This document shows, piece by piece, positions 50,101 to 62,935 of a stretch of DNA of 64,000 nt. Each line of letters begins with the position of its first letter. Position 1 is the first letter of the stretch. The DNA lies in contig JAVTVJ010000343.1 in NCBI GenBank assembly GCA_034509425.1, positions 186,001 through 250,000 of the forward strand, read 5' to 3'. The notes under the pieces were generated by a model, which did not search any database, was not told the origin of the DNA, and saw nothing but the letters and a program-made list of their open reading frames with translations. The position numbers were made by a program, and so were the translations under genes. This DNA comes from Eopsaltria australis (taxonomy: Eukaryota > Chordata > Aves > Passeriformes > Petroicidae).

Positions 50101-53100
50101 CAGATGTTGAATATTTACTGCTAGGCGCTTGTCAAATGCTGTACAGAAAATTTGGAAATATTTTTTATGATAGGCTATATTTATAGCAGTTGATAATCCA
50201 GCTGACCCCTTTCATTACATTTTGTAAGTTTATTCCAATTCTCTCAACCTGAGACTTATATTTTAATAAGTTCCCTTATCTTTATGACGATGTGACAGAA
50301 AACATCTCTTAATTCATTTGCAAACTAAATCTCTTTTTGCTTTGAATGAGATGTAATTATTATATATTTATGGAAAAGTTTAAAAATGAAAGGCAAAACT
50401 ATTTCTCATTCTTATTCTATGCCACCAGAAACTAGAAGTAAAAGGATATAGGAAGATCTAAAGGAAAGAAATAGAATTTATGAACATATGGTAAAAAATA
50501 AGATATGGCTGTGTAATGGGTATAGCTGACTGTTTAGGCTTAGATGCAGCAAGGATTAAACACATTTGAAATTAAGTCAAATTCCAAATGTACTTAACCA
50601 CATTTGAAATGGATGATCTACAGGAACCGTACAACCGGGTCTATATCATCTTCACCTGAATTACTTTTCTTAGGACTCATCTGTTTAATTAAACAACTAG
50701 AAAAATTTTGAACTTTGCTTCTATAACTACAAACCTGGTGTTATTTAGGGTTCTAAGAAGTTAAGATTTAATGGTGCATGATTTCTTTATGAGTTTTCTC
50801 AACATAAATCATAACTTCAATGCCATCAAAGATGAAGTTTCAGAAAATCAAGTTCCTCTATAAATAGGCATATGAAGCACATGAAGGAATGATGGATCAA
50901 TAATTATGTTCCCATCCTACTCTGTATTATGTGATTTTTTTTCAGTTTAACTCACTAAGTTTTCTGCCCTAATGTGCTTTCTTCCTCCAAATTATCATTT
51001 CCAAAAAGAGATGGAAAACTGGAAGCATTCACAAGCGTGGTCCTTCTACTTTGCTGTTCTTTCCTGACTAATCTAATGAATAATGACACAATAAATGCTT
51101 TTACAGACATTATTTAACTGTTCCAAATACTACAGATACAAAACAAAATTAAGGAATCAGAAATTATAAAAATGTACCTCTCTTCTTTCCTTTTTTTCTT
51201 AGACTTCCTTTGTGGGCACAGGAGATTTCAAAACCACCACTGTTGTTCATACATAAATCTTTAAAAAATAACCTAGAGTCACAATCTCACAGAATTAAAA
51301 ATTAGTTTCCTTGGGTTTACAATCAAGTGTTAATTCACTCTGGGGCATTACTTCTTACATAAGAGACAGGAGAACTTTTCCTCCACTAAATTTGGTACTT
51401 TGAAGTCTAGAAGGAGTAAGAAAGAGGACCAGTTCTCTACTGTGTAACTTTGACTTTCTCAGTACCTCAACAAGATGATAAAACTCATAAAGGTCAGAAC
51501 TCGGGATAGAAAAAGGTGATCTGGTTCTCCTGTGGTATCTGGAAGTGAGAAATCATGTGGCACTTTTCAAAAGAAACAAAAGGAGTTGCTGTAAAGATAT
51601 ATAGTTGGGTAATTCCAGTACCTGGATTCACATTTTGGTCACTAGTTAAAACTAGAAGTTTTTGAGGAATTAAGCAAGAACAGGTGTATCACAGGGTGGA
51701 GGACAAGACATACTGGTAAGGCCAACTTCTGCCTCAAATAGTCTTAAAATTTTCTCTGGATATTTTATTCTTTTTCCTTTCTTTTTTGTTTTTCAAAGAC
51801 AAACTCAAAGTTGAATTGGAACAATGACAGGATAAAATAACAACTCAAAACATTACACTATCAGGTCACGTTGTAAGTCCATCTACTCCAGAACCCCATA
51901 GAACATTGGCCCTTTGCCCACTTCAACACACAATCTCTTGCAGAGTAAGAACTGAATGTTTAAATCTTTGTGCTCGGCTTACAGTCATTTTTATTGTTTT
52001 CCATGTCCTAGCTACATTTCGCAAAGAGTTGCTAAGCTTTGTTCAGGCATGGCTTTCAATGAAAGAACACTGACAATGACATGAGAGTCTTTTATAAAAC
52101 CAAAGTGAAAACTTTTCTTTAAATAACCTTCTGGGACTCTTCTTGTCCTTGGGCAGGATTTTTGCATGTAAGTAGGAGATAATGCAGGCTGAAGAGATCT
52201 CCTTTAAAAGTTTTGCTAATTTTCATTAGGCTGGTTCACATGAGTTCTCTGGGCCCCTCAGTGGAGGATTTTAATCACGTTGTGTCTTTTGTGCTACACT
52301 GATCACAATGCTAATCTCTGTAATTCCACATTTGGGAGCCCACTTTTCAAAGTGTAAACAACTGACACTGACTTCACAAAGAACATTTTTCCAGAGGGAA
52401 TGCAACAGTAGAGTCACAGAGCACCATCATAAGCCAAAAACTGAAAAAAAAAATTATGTGACTGTACAAGGAAAAATAAACCATCCTCAATTTCCTTCCC
52501 TTGTGCTGTAGAATGTGCATGAATAAAATAAATGTGTATAAATTTTTTGAGGGAAAAACTTTATTTGATCAGACTCAACCATCCAGATAAAGCCAACCCG
52601 GAAAAAAAACCCTGTAAGTTTATAAAAAAAGTAATTCCTAAGGGTATTCAAGCTTGATAAATGGCAAGAGCTCTGAGATAATGGTGGAACTGTGTTTTAA
52701 TGCTGCTTAATGGCATTTTCTATTAACATTATTCATACAAGGATGTTATGGACTTCTAATCCCTTGAAAAGATGATCTTTCATAAAGCCTATATTACTGA
52801 AATCCTTGAGCTTCTTACCATTACACAGATTACAGATGACTTCATGGGTCCTATTAATGCTTCAAGTGACACAATGCTACAGCACCTGACTAAATTTAGA
52901 GCAGAAAAAGAGAAAGGCAGACCTATAATCACTGTCTCTGCAAAGAAGAAACGAAGGCACCATGCCAATTCTTGCATTAACTATCCCAAATCTCTTAAGA
53001 TATTTCTTCCACTTCAATAAATTTACACTGCACTATTAATAATGGCCTAACTCCCTCCCTCACTCTTGATTTCAGGGTGCAACACCATTATTGCTACAAT

Positions 53101-55532
53101 GCTTTAACATAAAAAAACTTCTATAGATCTGGAAAAAATATGAAATTCAGTTAGAAGATGTAGCAAGGAGCTGAAGTTGGAATAATGCATCTTTGCCATG
53201 CTCCCACATTACTTCAAATACGCAACACAGAGGGTCACAGAAGGACTTTAACCTACAAGGCCACAAAATTGCAAGATAATTAATCACCACACCACACCAG
53301 AAAGTTACACCATTACAATGAATGTAGTAACCTCTCTTAACCTTTTAAAATTATCCTACCTACTCTTTGTGCTTTTATATAAGAACTACTATATTTTCAT
53401 TTGCATATTGCTCATCTCTTTTTCTAGTTTGAAACATGACATACTTTAGCATTTCATCAACTATCCCATTTGTTTCAGAACAGTTAAAGGACCTCAGACC
53501 AAAAGGAAAGAAGTCTGTACTTCAGTGACTGTGTCATGATATATTCTTTATTAATTTATATATATGTCACAGAAACCTTATGAAATGCAAGGTTTTTGGA
53601 TTATGGTACTGAAATAGTTTCTGGTACATCACAGAAAGCTGAGGACTGATGAGTTTTCTGATTGAGATTTTTTGGCGAAATATAACTTATCAAGGAAATC
53701 TTTTACAAACACCAGGAAAGCATTAGATCTTTTGGTTAGAACTTGAATTGTATTCAAGACTTCTTAAATATTCAGGCAGCTCTTAGGACCCCTAGTCGTA
53801 ACAACTTTAAAGATATGACCACTGGAGGTCTTTTGTATTTAACAAGTATTAGTTCACTAAGACCTGTCCCTCCAACAGGTTATGCAAGATTGGGTTCAAT
53901 TCTCTTACACTTCCACCATTTACAAAATTTCTCAGGATCCTCTAACCTCAGCTCCCCACAGGCTTGCAGATCATTCTGGAAGGCATGAGGACACTGGAGG
54001 AGAGAGGATTGTGGAAAATGCTACTTCCCTCTTTTATTTTTCCCTTGCACAGTTGATTAATCTATCAACCTAATCTTCCACCCAGTCTCCCCAGTCTCCA
54101 TGACCAAATACAAAATGGCTACAGTGCACATATGATTTCTATGATACTTTGTTCCCTCAGTATGTTTGCCACAACTTCTTGAGACCCATCAGGCAGATCA
54201 GGGAGATTACAAATACTTTCGATATAACTCAATTAAAAAAAGAAGTGAATAGAAAAAGACGAGTCTACATTTAGCACTAGAGGCTAAAGTATGTGCTACA
54301 GAAGCTTCATCCATACAAGTATTTGTATATGGTGGATGATGACTATTGTCAGGAAGTGCAGTGACAGCTGAAGAAAAGAGAAGCCAAAATTTTAAGAAAC
54401 CTTTATCTTCTACATGGTTTTAGTACCACATATTCCAAGATCCTGTCTCTTTGAGGTGATGGCAAAAGAAACTGCTGTCCAGAGATCAGATACAGCTGAT
54501 ACTTCACTTGAATGGTTTACAATCACAGGAATTTTTTTCCATATTAATATTGCACAACTTTTAAGAAGAGTACTAATGTGTGATTCATCAAAGGGATTTT
54601 ACTGGCCCACTCAGTACTCATAGAGGAGATTTCCCATTTAGGCTTTAAGTTGTCTCCAAGTTTTGACAAATTGTGTAAAACAATCAAACTTCATTCCTTA
54701 TGACTAATCAAAGCAAATTACATTCACTTTAATTCTGTAGAAGAGCCTCAATTCAGGAATTTACTGGGTTTTTTTTCCCATTTAACACCCTTAGTTAATT
54801 CATCTGAATATTTTAGAGAATTGCTTTTTAGAGAACACCTATACATTAATTCCTCCCTCATTATTCATCATTAAACCATTTCATTACTGTCCCAAGAGTA
54901 TTCAAACTTCTCAATACCACACCCTTTTCAGGGTCTTTTGTTTCATTTTGGAATATCTGCAGTGCACCTTAAACCACTGAGAGAAGTATCATTGTAATAG
55001 GAGGAGGAGTAATAGTAGTGGTTATGGTGGTTGTAGTTAAAAGGAAAATTTAAACATGGCCTAGATTTACAGGGAGAAGCTGATCCTTGGGATGACTTAA
55101 TAAATCACAGTAGAATTACATTACTGTAGAGTTAAGATTCCAGAGATTAAGAAGCAGAAATTATTAAAATATTGTACTCCAGAACCAGGAAGAGGTATTT
55201 GCATGGATGTCTTATTTACAAAGAGGTAAACGTGGTTTTGCTTCATTACAAATGCAAACTTCACTCTGATATGCTGATTTTCTCAGAACATAGTATTACC
55301 AACCACAAAAAAGTATCTATATGTTGTTTTCTGTTTGTTTTGGCTGGAGCTTCAGGAGAATTAAAAAGATTGGTGAAGACAGCATGCTCCTTCCTTGAGG
55401 CTTTCTGTGGTCTTTTCAATTCCATTTTGGCTTGCTGATTTGCTCTCTACCATCAGTACTTCCAAATTTGACAACAGAGATGCAGAGCCTGCCTCGGAGC
55501 AGTGTGCACTGTGAGAGCAGGCAGCAGCTTAC

Positions 55533-55858
55533 CTGTTTCACCGCGTACAGGAGGCGCCCGTAGCAGTACATCATCACCACCACGGGGACCACCAAGCAGA
55601 AGATGAAGAGACAGATGATGTAGGACGTGGACTCTGCTGACTCTGAGGACCAGCGCACTGAACAGCTTGTGCCTGCACCTTCTACCCCATAGCTGCTCCA
55701 GCCGAGCAGAGGCGGCACGGTCCAGAGCAGGGAATAAATCCAAGAGCCACCGACTGCCAGCAGAGCCTTGCGGTAATCATCGCTGCGCTTGTGGCACAGG
55801 GTGAGCGTGCTGTAGCGCTCGTAGGACAGCACAGCCAGCGAGATCAGGGACACGATGC
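55533..55858 (-). CDS. TMTOPS: TMT-type opsin exon: end of TM3, TM4, EL2 and TM5
   Basis: This internal exon of 326 bp has a phase-1 start (acceptor TTCATTGCAG at 55859) and a phase-0 end (donor CAG|GTAAGC). Counting the split Gly as residue 1, the E(D)RY motif is ERY at 14-16. TM4 holds Trp40 and PPLLGW at 49-54. Extracellular loop 2 has Glu60, at the position of rhodopsin Glu181, and Cys66, which pairs with a TM3 cysteine in opsins. TM5 (about 80-100) leads to YGRLLYAVKQ. The protein is a seven-helix, retinal-binding G-protein-coupled receptor of the plasma membrane. TMT opsins are expressed in brain and other tissues as non-visual pigments. The exon is markedly GC- and CpG-rich relative to its surroundings and to its partner exon. 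The frame is intact. Confidence 0.95.
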
Positions 55859-58800
55859 CTGCAATGAACCAAGCAATACAAATGCTTACTCCCATTGTTT
55901 TGCATGTATCCATTCCAAATCCCAAGAAAGCGGACGATTTTTTTGGCTATTATATATTTGAAATAAAATGTAAAAACTATTTCTATTATTCTCTGTGGGT
56001 TAATCCTCACTGCTCCTGGTTGCTCTGTCCATTGTGTCAAATTTTGTTTAACTCAGATTTATCTTACATTGGAAGATTTTTATACTTGACAGATATTCAT
56101 CTTCTAGTCAGGTTTTCAGCTTTATCTCTTTTAGTATCACTCAGGGGAAATAATTTTTCTGTCTGAGCTAATAAAATGGTGAAAGATTCCCTTGATAAGA
56201 ACTAGTCAATTTTTAACATCCATGAGCATTTTCAAATAGTGGATTGACTTTTACATGCCGAAAAAAGAAAAAAAAAAAGCTATATATTCAAGACTGGGAG
56301 TCCCAAAGTGAAAGAAGCTTTTGCTTCTTTTGCTTTCTCCATCAACTAGATGAACCTTCAGTTCTGACCACTCATATACGGAAAAAACAGACAACCACAT
56401 CATGACTGGGATATGACAGGCTGCAACTTTATTTACATATATATTTCATAATCAAGTTTAAAAGTGATTTAGGTTAATACTGAGCCCTAGGTGCCATAAA
56501 CCCATTATGTCTTCCAGAGGAAGGCTTTAAAATTTGGCTTGTAGGATATTCTCAGTCTCTTTTTCAAGGTCTGAGACCCAACCACCTCTACAAAACTTGA
56601 TGGTTTTCCATGGCAGGTTCTTCATCATGACTCGGTGAAGTGGGTTTTGTTATTTCCTATGGTTTTGTTTTCCTTGCAGCTTCCTTACAGTTCTTGGTGA
56701 TACAACACTGGATACCAGTTCCAGGATTTATGACAGAAGGAACTTGTTTGAAGAACTTTAAAACCAGATTTTCCAAAGTTTTCTATTCCCCTTCTTTTGC
56801 TCCTATAAGATGAAAAACCTGAATAGATCAATGTCAGTCCAGCTCTTTCCACAAGTTTTTTCTTGATCTCTGCTATTAGCAACAGCAGCACTGAGATATA
56901 TAGCCTGCCAAAATTCTGTGATTTTAAGTGGTACCTACTCCCAGCAAATGGGTTAAAAGAAAAGGTGTTCTTCAGGGGAATCCATAGCTGTAATCCATTT
57001 TCCCCATTTACCTGTCAGCTTCTCTTACAGCTCCTTCCCAGGCATGGAATAGAGGTGAGTCAGAGACTTCCCTTGGGAACAACACTACTTTATCCTTTAC
57101 CTCGGCAAAAAATCCCACACACAGACCCACACAGGGCACAGTGGGATATTCTCCCCAGGCACAGCATTTTGCTTCACTTTTCCTTACAATTCAGTGACTC
57201 ACTTCTGAGTTAACTGGATGCAAGCACAGCTATTTCTGACATCCTTACAACAATTTGGAGTTACTTTGTGCAAAGCTGGGTACGGCAAAGGACCCGTGGG
57301 AAATGCAAGCACTGCTTGCTGCAATGGGATGCGTTATATCTCAAGGGGAAAGAAGGCAAAAGGGTGTGCAGAGAAGGCAACTTTTGAAGAAGAAAACACC
57401 TTTCTTGTTAAAAGAGCCTACTAAATTATTTTCTGTACATTACTGGGAAGTCAGTCCTAAAGAGTAGATACATTTACAGCTGTAATAGCTCCACTAAATT
57501 CAGCTGACTAATAAGCTTGCTTTAAGGCTAAGCTATTTTAGAGACAGGGGAGACTTTCTCATAATTTCTTACCTAACCTGATTTCCTACATAACACTGCT
57601 CTTAAAAGCCCTTGGACTCAAGAGCATAGAATCTACTGCTCTCTTCTTGCTCCCAGCCCACACTTAATTATCTTCACTTTCTTACCATTGCTGCTTTCCA
57701 TGTTTTGAGCTGCTTTGACTAAAGAGCTCCTCTCTGTCAAAAACATTTAGCTCATGGTAACTAAGGCAAAAATCCAGATTTTATATTTGAAACTTCGGCC
57801 TCTGTCAGGTGTTACAGATCTATTTCTGTGCTTTAGTTTAGACAATCATGGACTAACAGAAAACTGTATTGGGAACAAGACATCTCTCCCTTCCCAGCTG
57901 GGTGCTCTACAAGGATCTATTGCTCTTGCTCTACCTCTGATGGCAATTGAGATCACATTTTCCCTACTTTGATGAGATGGCAAGTGAGCTGTACTTTTGT
58001 TGGATATCCTGCATTCCTGCATGTGCAGTGCTGCCTAGAAAACCCAGACAGGATGTTCAGATTTCCCTAGCTCGAGGCCCTGCCTCTTGGGTTGTTGTTT
58101 TCACTGCCAGGCTCCCAGGTCCAGCCTGGCTGCCAGCTCTGCCTGCTCATCCCTGTGACTGTGCTGCTGCCCAGCAGCTTCTTCTGGTGTGTATTTTCAT
58201 GATATATGGCATACATTTACACTTCCTCTTACCTTCACTTATTGCCTAATACAAGGAAGATGCTTGGCTTTCCTCATGCTGGTATTTATGGATGGCTTTA
58301 TGGAGTGGCTTTGAAGACAACTGACCATGAATGCAGGATTACTTGTTTTGAGATGCAGAAAAGTTCTGTCTTACACTGGCAAAGAATTAATGTTCAGATA
58401 CTAAATTACGATCATGGTGATGTCAAGAATAAATCAAATACTAGCAATCAGACAAAAGCACAAAAATTGCCTTTAAATTACAGAAAACAATTTTCTTCTC
58501 TACACAGAAGAAAATTCACAACTCTTAATTACACATCTTGGCAGGAACCAATTCATCTTCGCTTACCTTATTATTGAGTTCCACTGACATGGCACAAGCT
58601 ACACTTTTCTCTGGAGGACAAGAATTGTAATTTATGGAATCCCAGACACAAAAGTTCAGGCAAAAATGCCATTATTTTTGGCTTTGGCACAGTAAGACTT
58701 CAAGGTTTGAGTTTTTAATATCACTAAAATTAATACCACTATGCATTGGCTTCTGATACTTTCAAGACAAGGGAAAATGAGGAATACACTGAAGAAGAAG

Positions 58801-60989
58801 TCCTTAAGAGATAAAAGAATTCAACATTTTTTTATGTGGTTTAAACTTAGTAAGCTGAGCTAACTTTTCAGAAAAATTACAATTACCTTGAAAGAACAGA
58901 ACTGGCATTTTGAAAGACAAAAACATAAATTCAAAGCCAAAATCAAAATAAAAATTTAACAAGCAGCCTTTTCCAACAGTGAGGTACATTTGGTTGAATT
59001 GGCTGTGAGTAATTAAAGCACCTATTATCCAGATGAGGAAAGAACAGGAACAACAGGGGCCACAGCAACCCTCTCTCAGTCTGCTTTGTGTGACCTTGGT
59101 TGGTGTACACAAAGTCACAAGATGTGCCCAACACTGCAGCTCCATCCAGCCTTGCTGATGGAGGGCCTTTCACCTTAACACAGAAGCCAAGACTGGTCAA
59201 AACTAAAACACACCAAGAGTAACCTTCTTGCAATATTGGGGCAGAGCAGCTCCAACTCCCCTGATTGCTGAAATCCTCAGCTTTTTAAATTAAAAAAAAA
59301 CCCGAAAAACAAAAAAACCACAAAAATTAACAACCAAACAGTTATTTTTAATCTCACTCTTTTATTAGTTCAGTAACTGAAACCTAGAAATACACCACTA
59401 TCCTTTCATCAATTATAACAGATACTAATTTGTTGGACTGGAACAACATAATGTCATAAAAAAGGCAAAACCAGGTTTTGTGCTCAGAACTTAGCTTACA
59501 CTGTCTGGAAATAAAATATGGGGATCAGGTGTATATGAGCTGTCAGCCTGCAGTGAATGAGCTGCCAGCAAAAAACTGATGATTTTACATGCTTTTCTAC
59601 AGCACACAGTGTGATCCTTCCACAATTTTTCCAGGTACTAATTTTAGACTAACAGGCTTGTAGTTTCCTCAGCCCTTCCTCATGCCCTGCTTGTAATCTG
59701 TTTTGGCTAAAGCAGAATAAAGCTTCTCAGTTTTCATTATGCATCCTAGCTTTGCATACAGAGTTTTCTTAATGCCAGGTGCATTTAACCATTGTAACCT
59801 TTGTCAGAAATCCTGCAGTTATCTGGTGTTCTATTCCATGCCCTATCTGTTGCAGTCAGAGGAATTAGTGAGAATATCACCTTAAAAACAAAAAGCAATT
59901 AAATACGTTAGCATAGTCTCTGAAGAACAGACTTGAATGCAATCTCCACAGCCTTAATAACCAGAAAACAAATTTAAAAAATTAATGTAAGCTATAAAAA
60001 GAAGAAAATAATTATAATTCTTTATGCCAATGTTTCATTCCTATTGAGTAGTAACATTTATGACTGTGCAGACTGTGTATATTAATTTCAAATGAGTAAT
60101 TTTTTCTAAAGTTGCAACAAAATTAGGTTCACAAATTGCAAGTCTAAATGGAATTTGCTTCCAACAAATATTTAGAGCCTCAAGCTGGTACCTAGACAAA
60201 TAACTCCACAGGAGTCAATCACAGTGAGAAACGTAATTTGCTCCCCCAACACTTCATGCATATATAGGAACAAAAATGAGATTTTCACTGAACAGTACTG
60301 GAAAATGTCAAAAATTCCACTGCAGACTGCATTACAGGAATAGAAAATTATTCAAAAGTTAACCACAGAAGTGAGTGACTTTAAGACTAGCTGGGTGTGG
60401 AGCATAAGCCTTGCTACACAGCAATTAGGTGCAGTGAGTGGAGTGCAAGAAATTAAATTTCAAGTCATAAACCAGGACAGACATCTATTTATAGGGCTAT
60501 CATCTGAGACATTATCTATTATTTACTTTTATTTAAGGATCTGTACATTTCTCCCTGGCAGCACAGCACAGAGTACACTGTGAAAGGCACAGCAAATCAT
60601 TACACTTTGTTCCCACGGGTCCCAGCTAAAAGTGTTACATTTTCTTATCAGTTCTTGCTGGTTTATGCTGCTCACTGATGTAGTAGTAGTTGGAAAGGGG
60701 ACGCAGCTCACCCATGGTCGGGAGGCTATGGAAAACTGAGAACCCCATGAATTCAGCCTACAATGGATCAATGTTTTGATTAGTAAATTATGGTATTTGT
60801 CCTCTTAAATGTCCTGAAGGTCATTACACTGCATCATGGTTAGAGCCCTGGGGCTCCCTGGAGCAGTCCTGGTTGCATGTTGTAAGGGAAATCCTGCACT
60901 ACGCTCCAGTAATGAAGGACCAGGGGCAAAGAAAAGAAGACACAGGTAACCTTAGGCAGACTCTGCCTAAGTTAGGCATAACTGTATGG

Positions 60990-61900
60990 AGGGATACAAC
61001 AGCACCTTCTTCAATGAGAAATTAATGGAGAAAAACTAAATCCAAGGGCTTGCAAAAACTCAAGATGGATTCACCACACCCAACCTCCACGAAGGTTGAT
61101 TTTACCCACTCACAGGAACTGTCTCATAGTTTTCATTCACTCACACTCTCACACCCACAGACCCACAAGGTGGGTCTGTCCAGAATTTCTTTAGTGCACC
61201 AGAGACAACACGAGACTCCAGCTAAGAGTTCATAAAACCCCTTGCTTACCTGTACCTCCCTGGCAACAAATTGGGTTTTGGCTAGAGCTTTTATACCCTT
61301 CAGGAGTCCACTGCCATCAAATCCTTCACTGCTTACAAATCCTGCCTGTGCAAACCTTGTATGTCTGAGGCCAGACTGCTCCTCCCTGTTGGCATTTCCT
61401 TGAGGTCATGCTCCCCTCAGTGGGTGCAGGATCCTCCTCCCAACGAGCTGTCACACTCTGTTATTAACTGCACCCAATCCTCCAGGCTTGGCAGAGTCAG
61501 TATATTTTACTGCTGGAAACAGCATTCTCTGTTACCTGCACAAGCTGTTCTCACTCTTCTGCTGTGCTCTCTTCATGCATTTACACACCTTTCCCTCCCT
61601 GCATCATCTGTATCGACCTCTGGAATTCCCCACCAAGTCCATACATGTCCCAGTGCCACTGCAGCCCATATCCAGCCCAAACCCAGCTGCTGAGACAGAG
61701 AGCAAAAAGCAGCTGAGAGCCTGGTGCAAGAACCAGGGTGTGCCTGGCTGCTCTGCTGCTGAGCCCCATGGCAGGAGGGTGTAAGCTGAGCACCCCTGGA
61801 GGTGCATCAGATCATCTGCCAGCCATGTATGAAATGCATAGGGAAAATCAAGGGATAGTAAGTGATACCAAGCTCCCACATGGCATCTACAGGACCCTCT
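60990..61900 (-). mobile_element. possible LTR-like sequence, minus strand
   Basis: This block is more GC- and pyrimidine-rich than its surroundings. Read on the minus strand it has a TATA-box-like TATAAAAG (61288-61295), and further on GGAGTCTCGTGTTGTCTCTG, which resembles the R/U5 part of an LTR. There is also a perfect 9-bp hairpin at 61158-61178. I cannot identify terminal TG/CA ends or a target duplication, and no viral coding frame is present. It may be a degraded solo LTR or ordinary intron. Confidence 0.3.
61158..61178. repeat. perfect 9-bp inverted repeat, 3-nt loop
   Basis: CAGACCCAC and GTGGGTCTG are exact reverse complements separated by AAG, so RNA from either strand could form a stable hairpin. 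It lies in the possible LTR-like block. Confidence 0.85.
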
Positions 61901-62074
61901 AATTACTCCAGAGGGGCCTGCCAGTGGCAGAGGTTAACCAACAGCAACTCCCATCATTTGCCACCTAAATGTGTTGCTGAATGAAGAGAAGACAGTGATG
62001 CTTCATGCATTCACAAGACTCCATTCATGTATGTGTGTGTATACCTGTGGGGCAGCTTTCACATAACATCCTGG

Positions 62075-62935
62075 TGTGGTGATTTAACATCAGCCAGAAA
62101 TGAATCTCTACATAAGCCACTCCTTTTCCCCTGCCCTTCTGGCAAGAGAGGGACAAAGGCAGAGAGGTTGAGGTAATAATTTATTGAAAGCAAGCAGCAA
62201 TGGAATAAGAAAAGCACAGTAATAGCAGCAATATTAATAATAAAGTATACAGAAAGAGAAGGTGCTTTACACAGAAGTTGCTCATCACCTCACAGCTTAG
62301 TTCTGTGTGGCCACCAGGACAAAGTCAGGATGGTGGCTGTTCCCATGCCCACTGCCACATGGTTTCTCCAGACGAAGAAAAGATGGTGGGCACTTCCTGC
62401 AAGTCAGCACTCCTGTTCCCAAGCCTGAGACAATGAAAATAATGATGGACAAATGCCCCAAAAGCTGGATAGTCTGTGCTGTGACACCTGTTTTTTTTCC
62501 AGATCACTGTGCTCCACTGATTCAATTCCATGTGGCATGGCTACTTCAAACTGTTCCACCCTGCTCCACCTGGCTCCACTCAGCTCCCTCCAGCTCAGCT
62601 TGGCTGGGACCAGGCTCCCCTCCACCCCTCTGCTCCCCACAGATGCTTCCTGCACTGGTGCTGCTTTTCAGCACAATGTCTTGGAGCCAAGGCTGCCACT
62701 TTTTCAGAGCCGTGTCTCCAAGCCACGTCTTGGAGGAACTGGGAAAGGGACAGGCAGTGGCAACAGAGGACAGGGTCCACAGGGCTGATCCCAACAATGC
62801 CCCCCAGAAGAGTGAGACAAAATGACACAATTCCAGGGATGCATTCACCTGTCTTCCCCCTGAAACCATGACTGCAGTGGTGATGTGTGTGGTATGGAAT
62901 AGCAACCTGGCCACATGCAAACAGTGCTGAGCTCT
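62075..62935 (-). mobile_element. probable avian ERV solo LTR, minus strand, degraded
   Basis: The left end TGTGGTGATTTAAC and following CAGCCAG match the terminal pattern I know from a common avian endogenous-retrovirus LTR family. On the minus strand CAATAAATTATT near 62175-62190 gives the AATAAA of the R region. GGTATGGAATA near 62890 also parallels that family. The right border is unclear and may extend to about 63.1 kb. Open frames of 172 codons (plus) and 185 codons (minus) in it have no gag, pol or env features and look like GC-rich chance frames. It is non-coding and inactive. Confidence 0.5.

Larger units (their letters stand above)
31025..55532 (-). other. TMTOPS: opsin intron (24.5 kb) between TM5 and TM6 exons
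   Basis: The donor is CAG|GTAAGC at 55532 and the acceptor CTAG at 31025, both phase 0. The interval contains CR1 fragments near 37.6-38.05 and 46.8-47.2 kb, older LINE remains near 41.5 and 43.6 kb, AC/AT simple repeats, a purine tract, and a 150-codon ORF of unknown meaning. No other gene with recognisable protein similarity was found on either strand. Confidence 0.85.

Noticed and set aside
58206..58577. 123-codon plus-strand ORF
   Set aside because: It has no domain, is antisense inside the opsin intron, and its length is within chance expectation.
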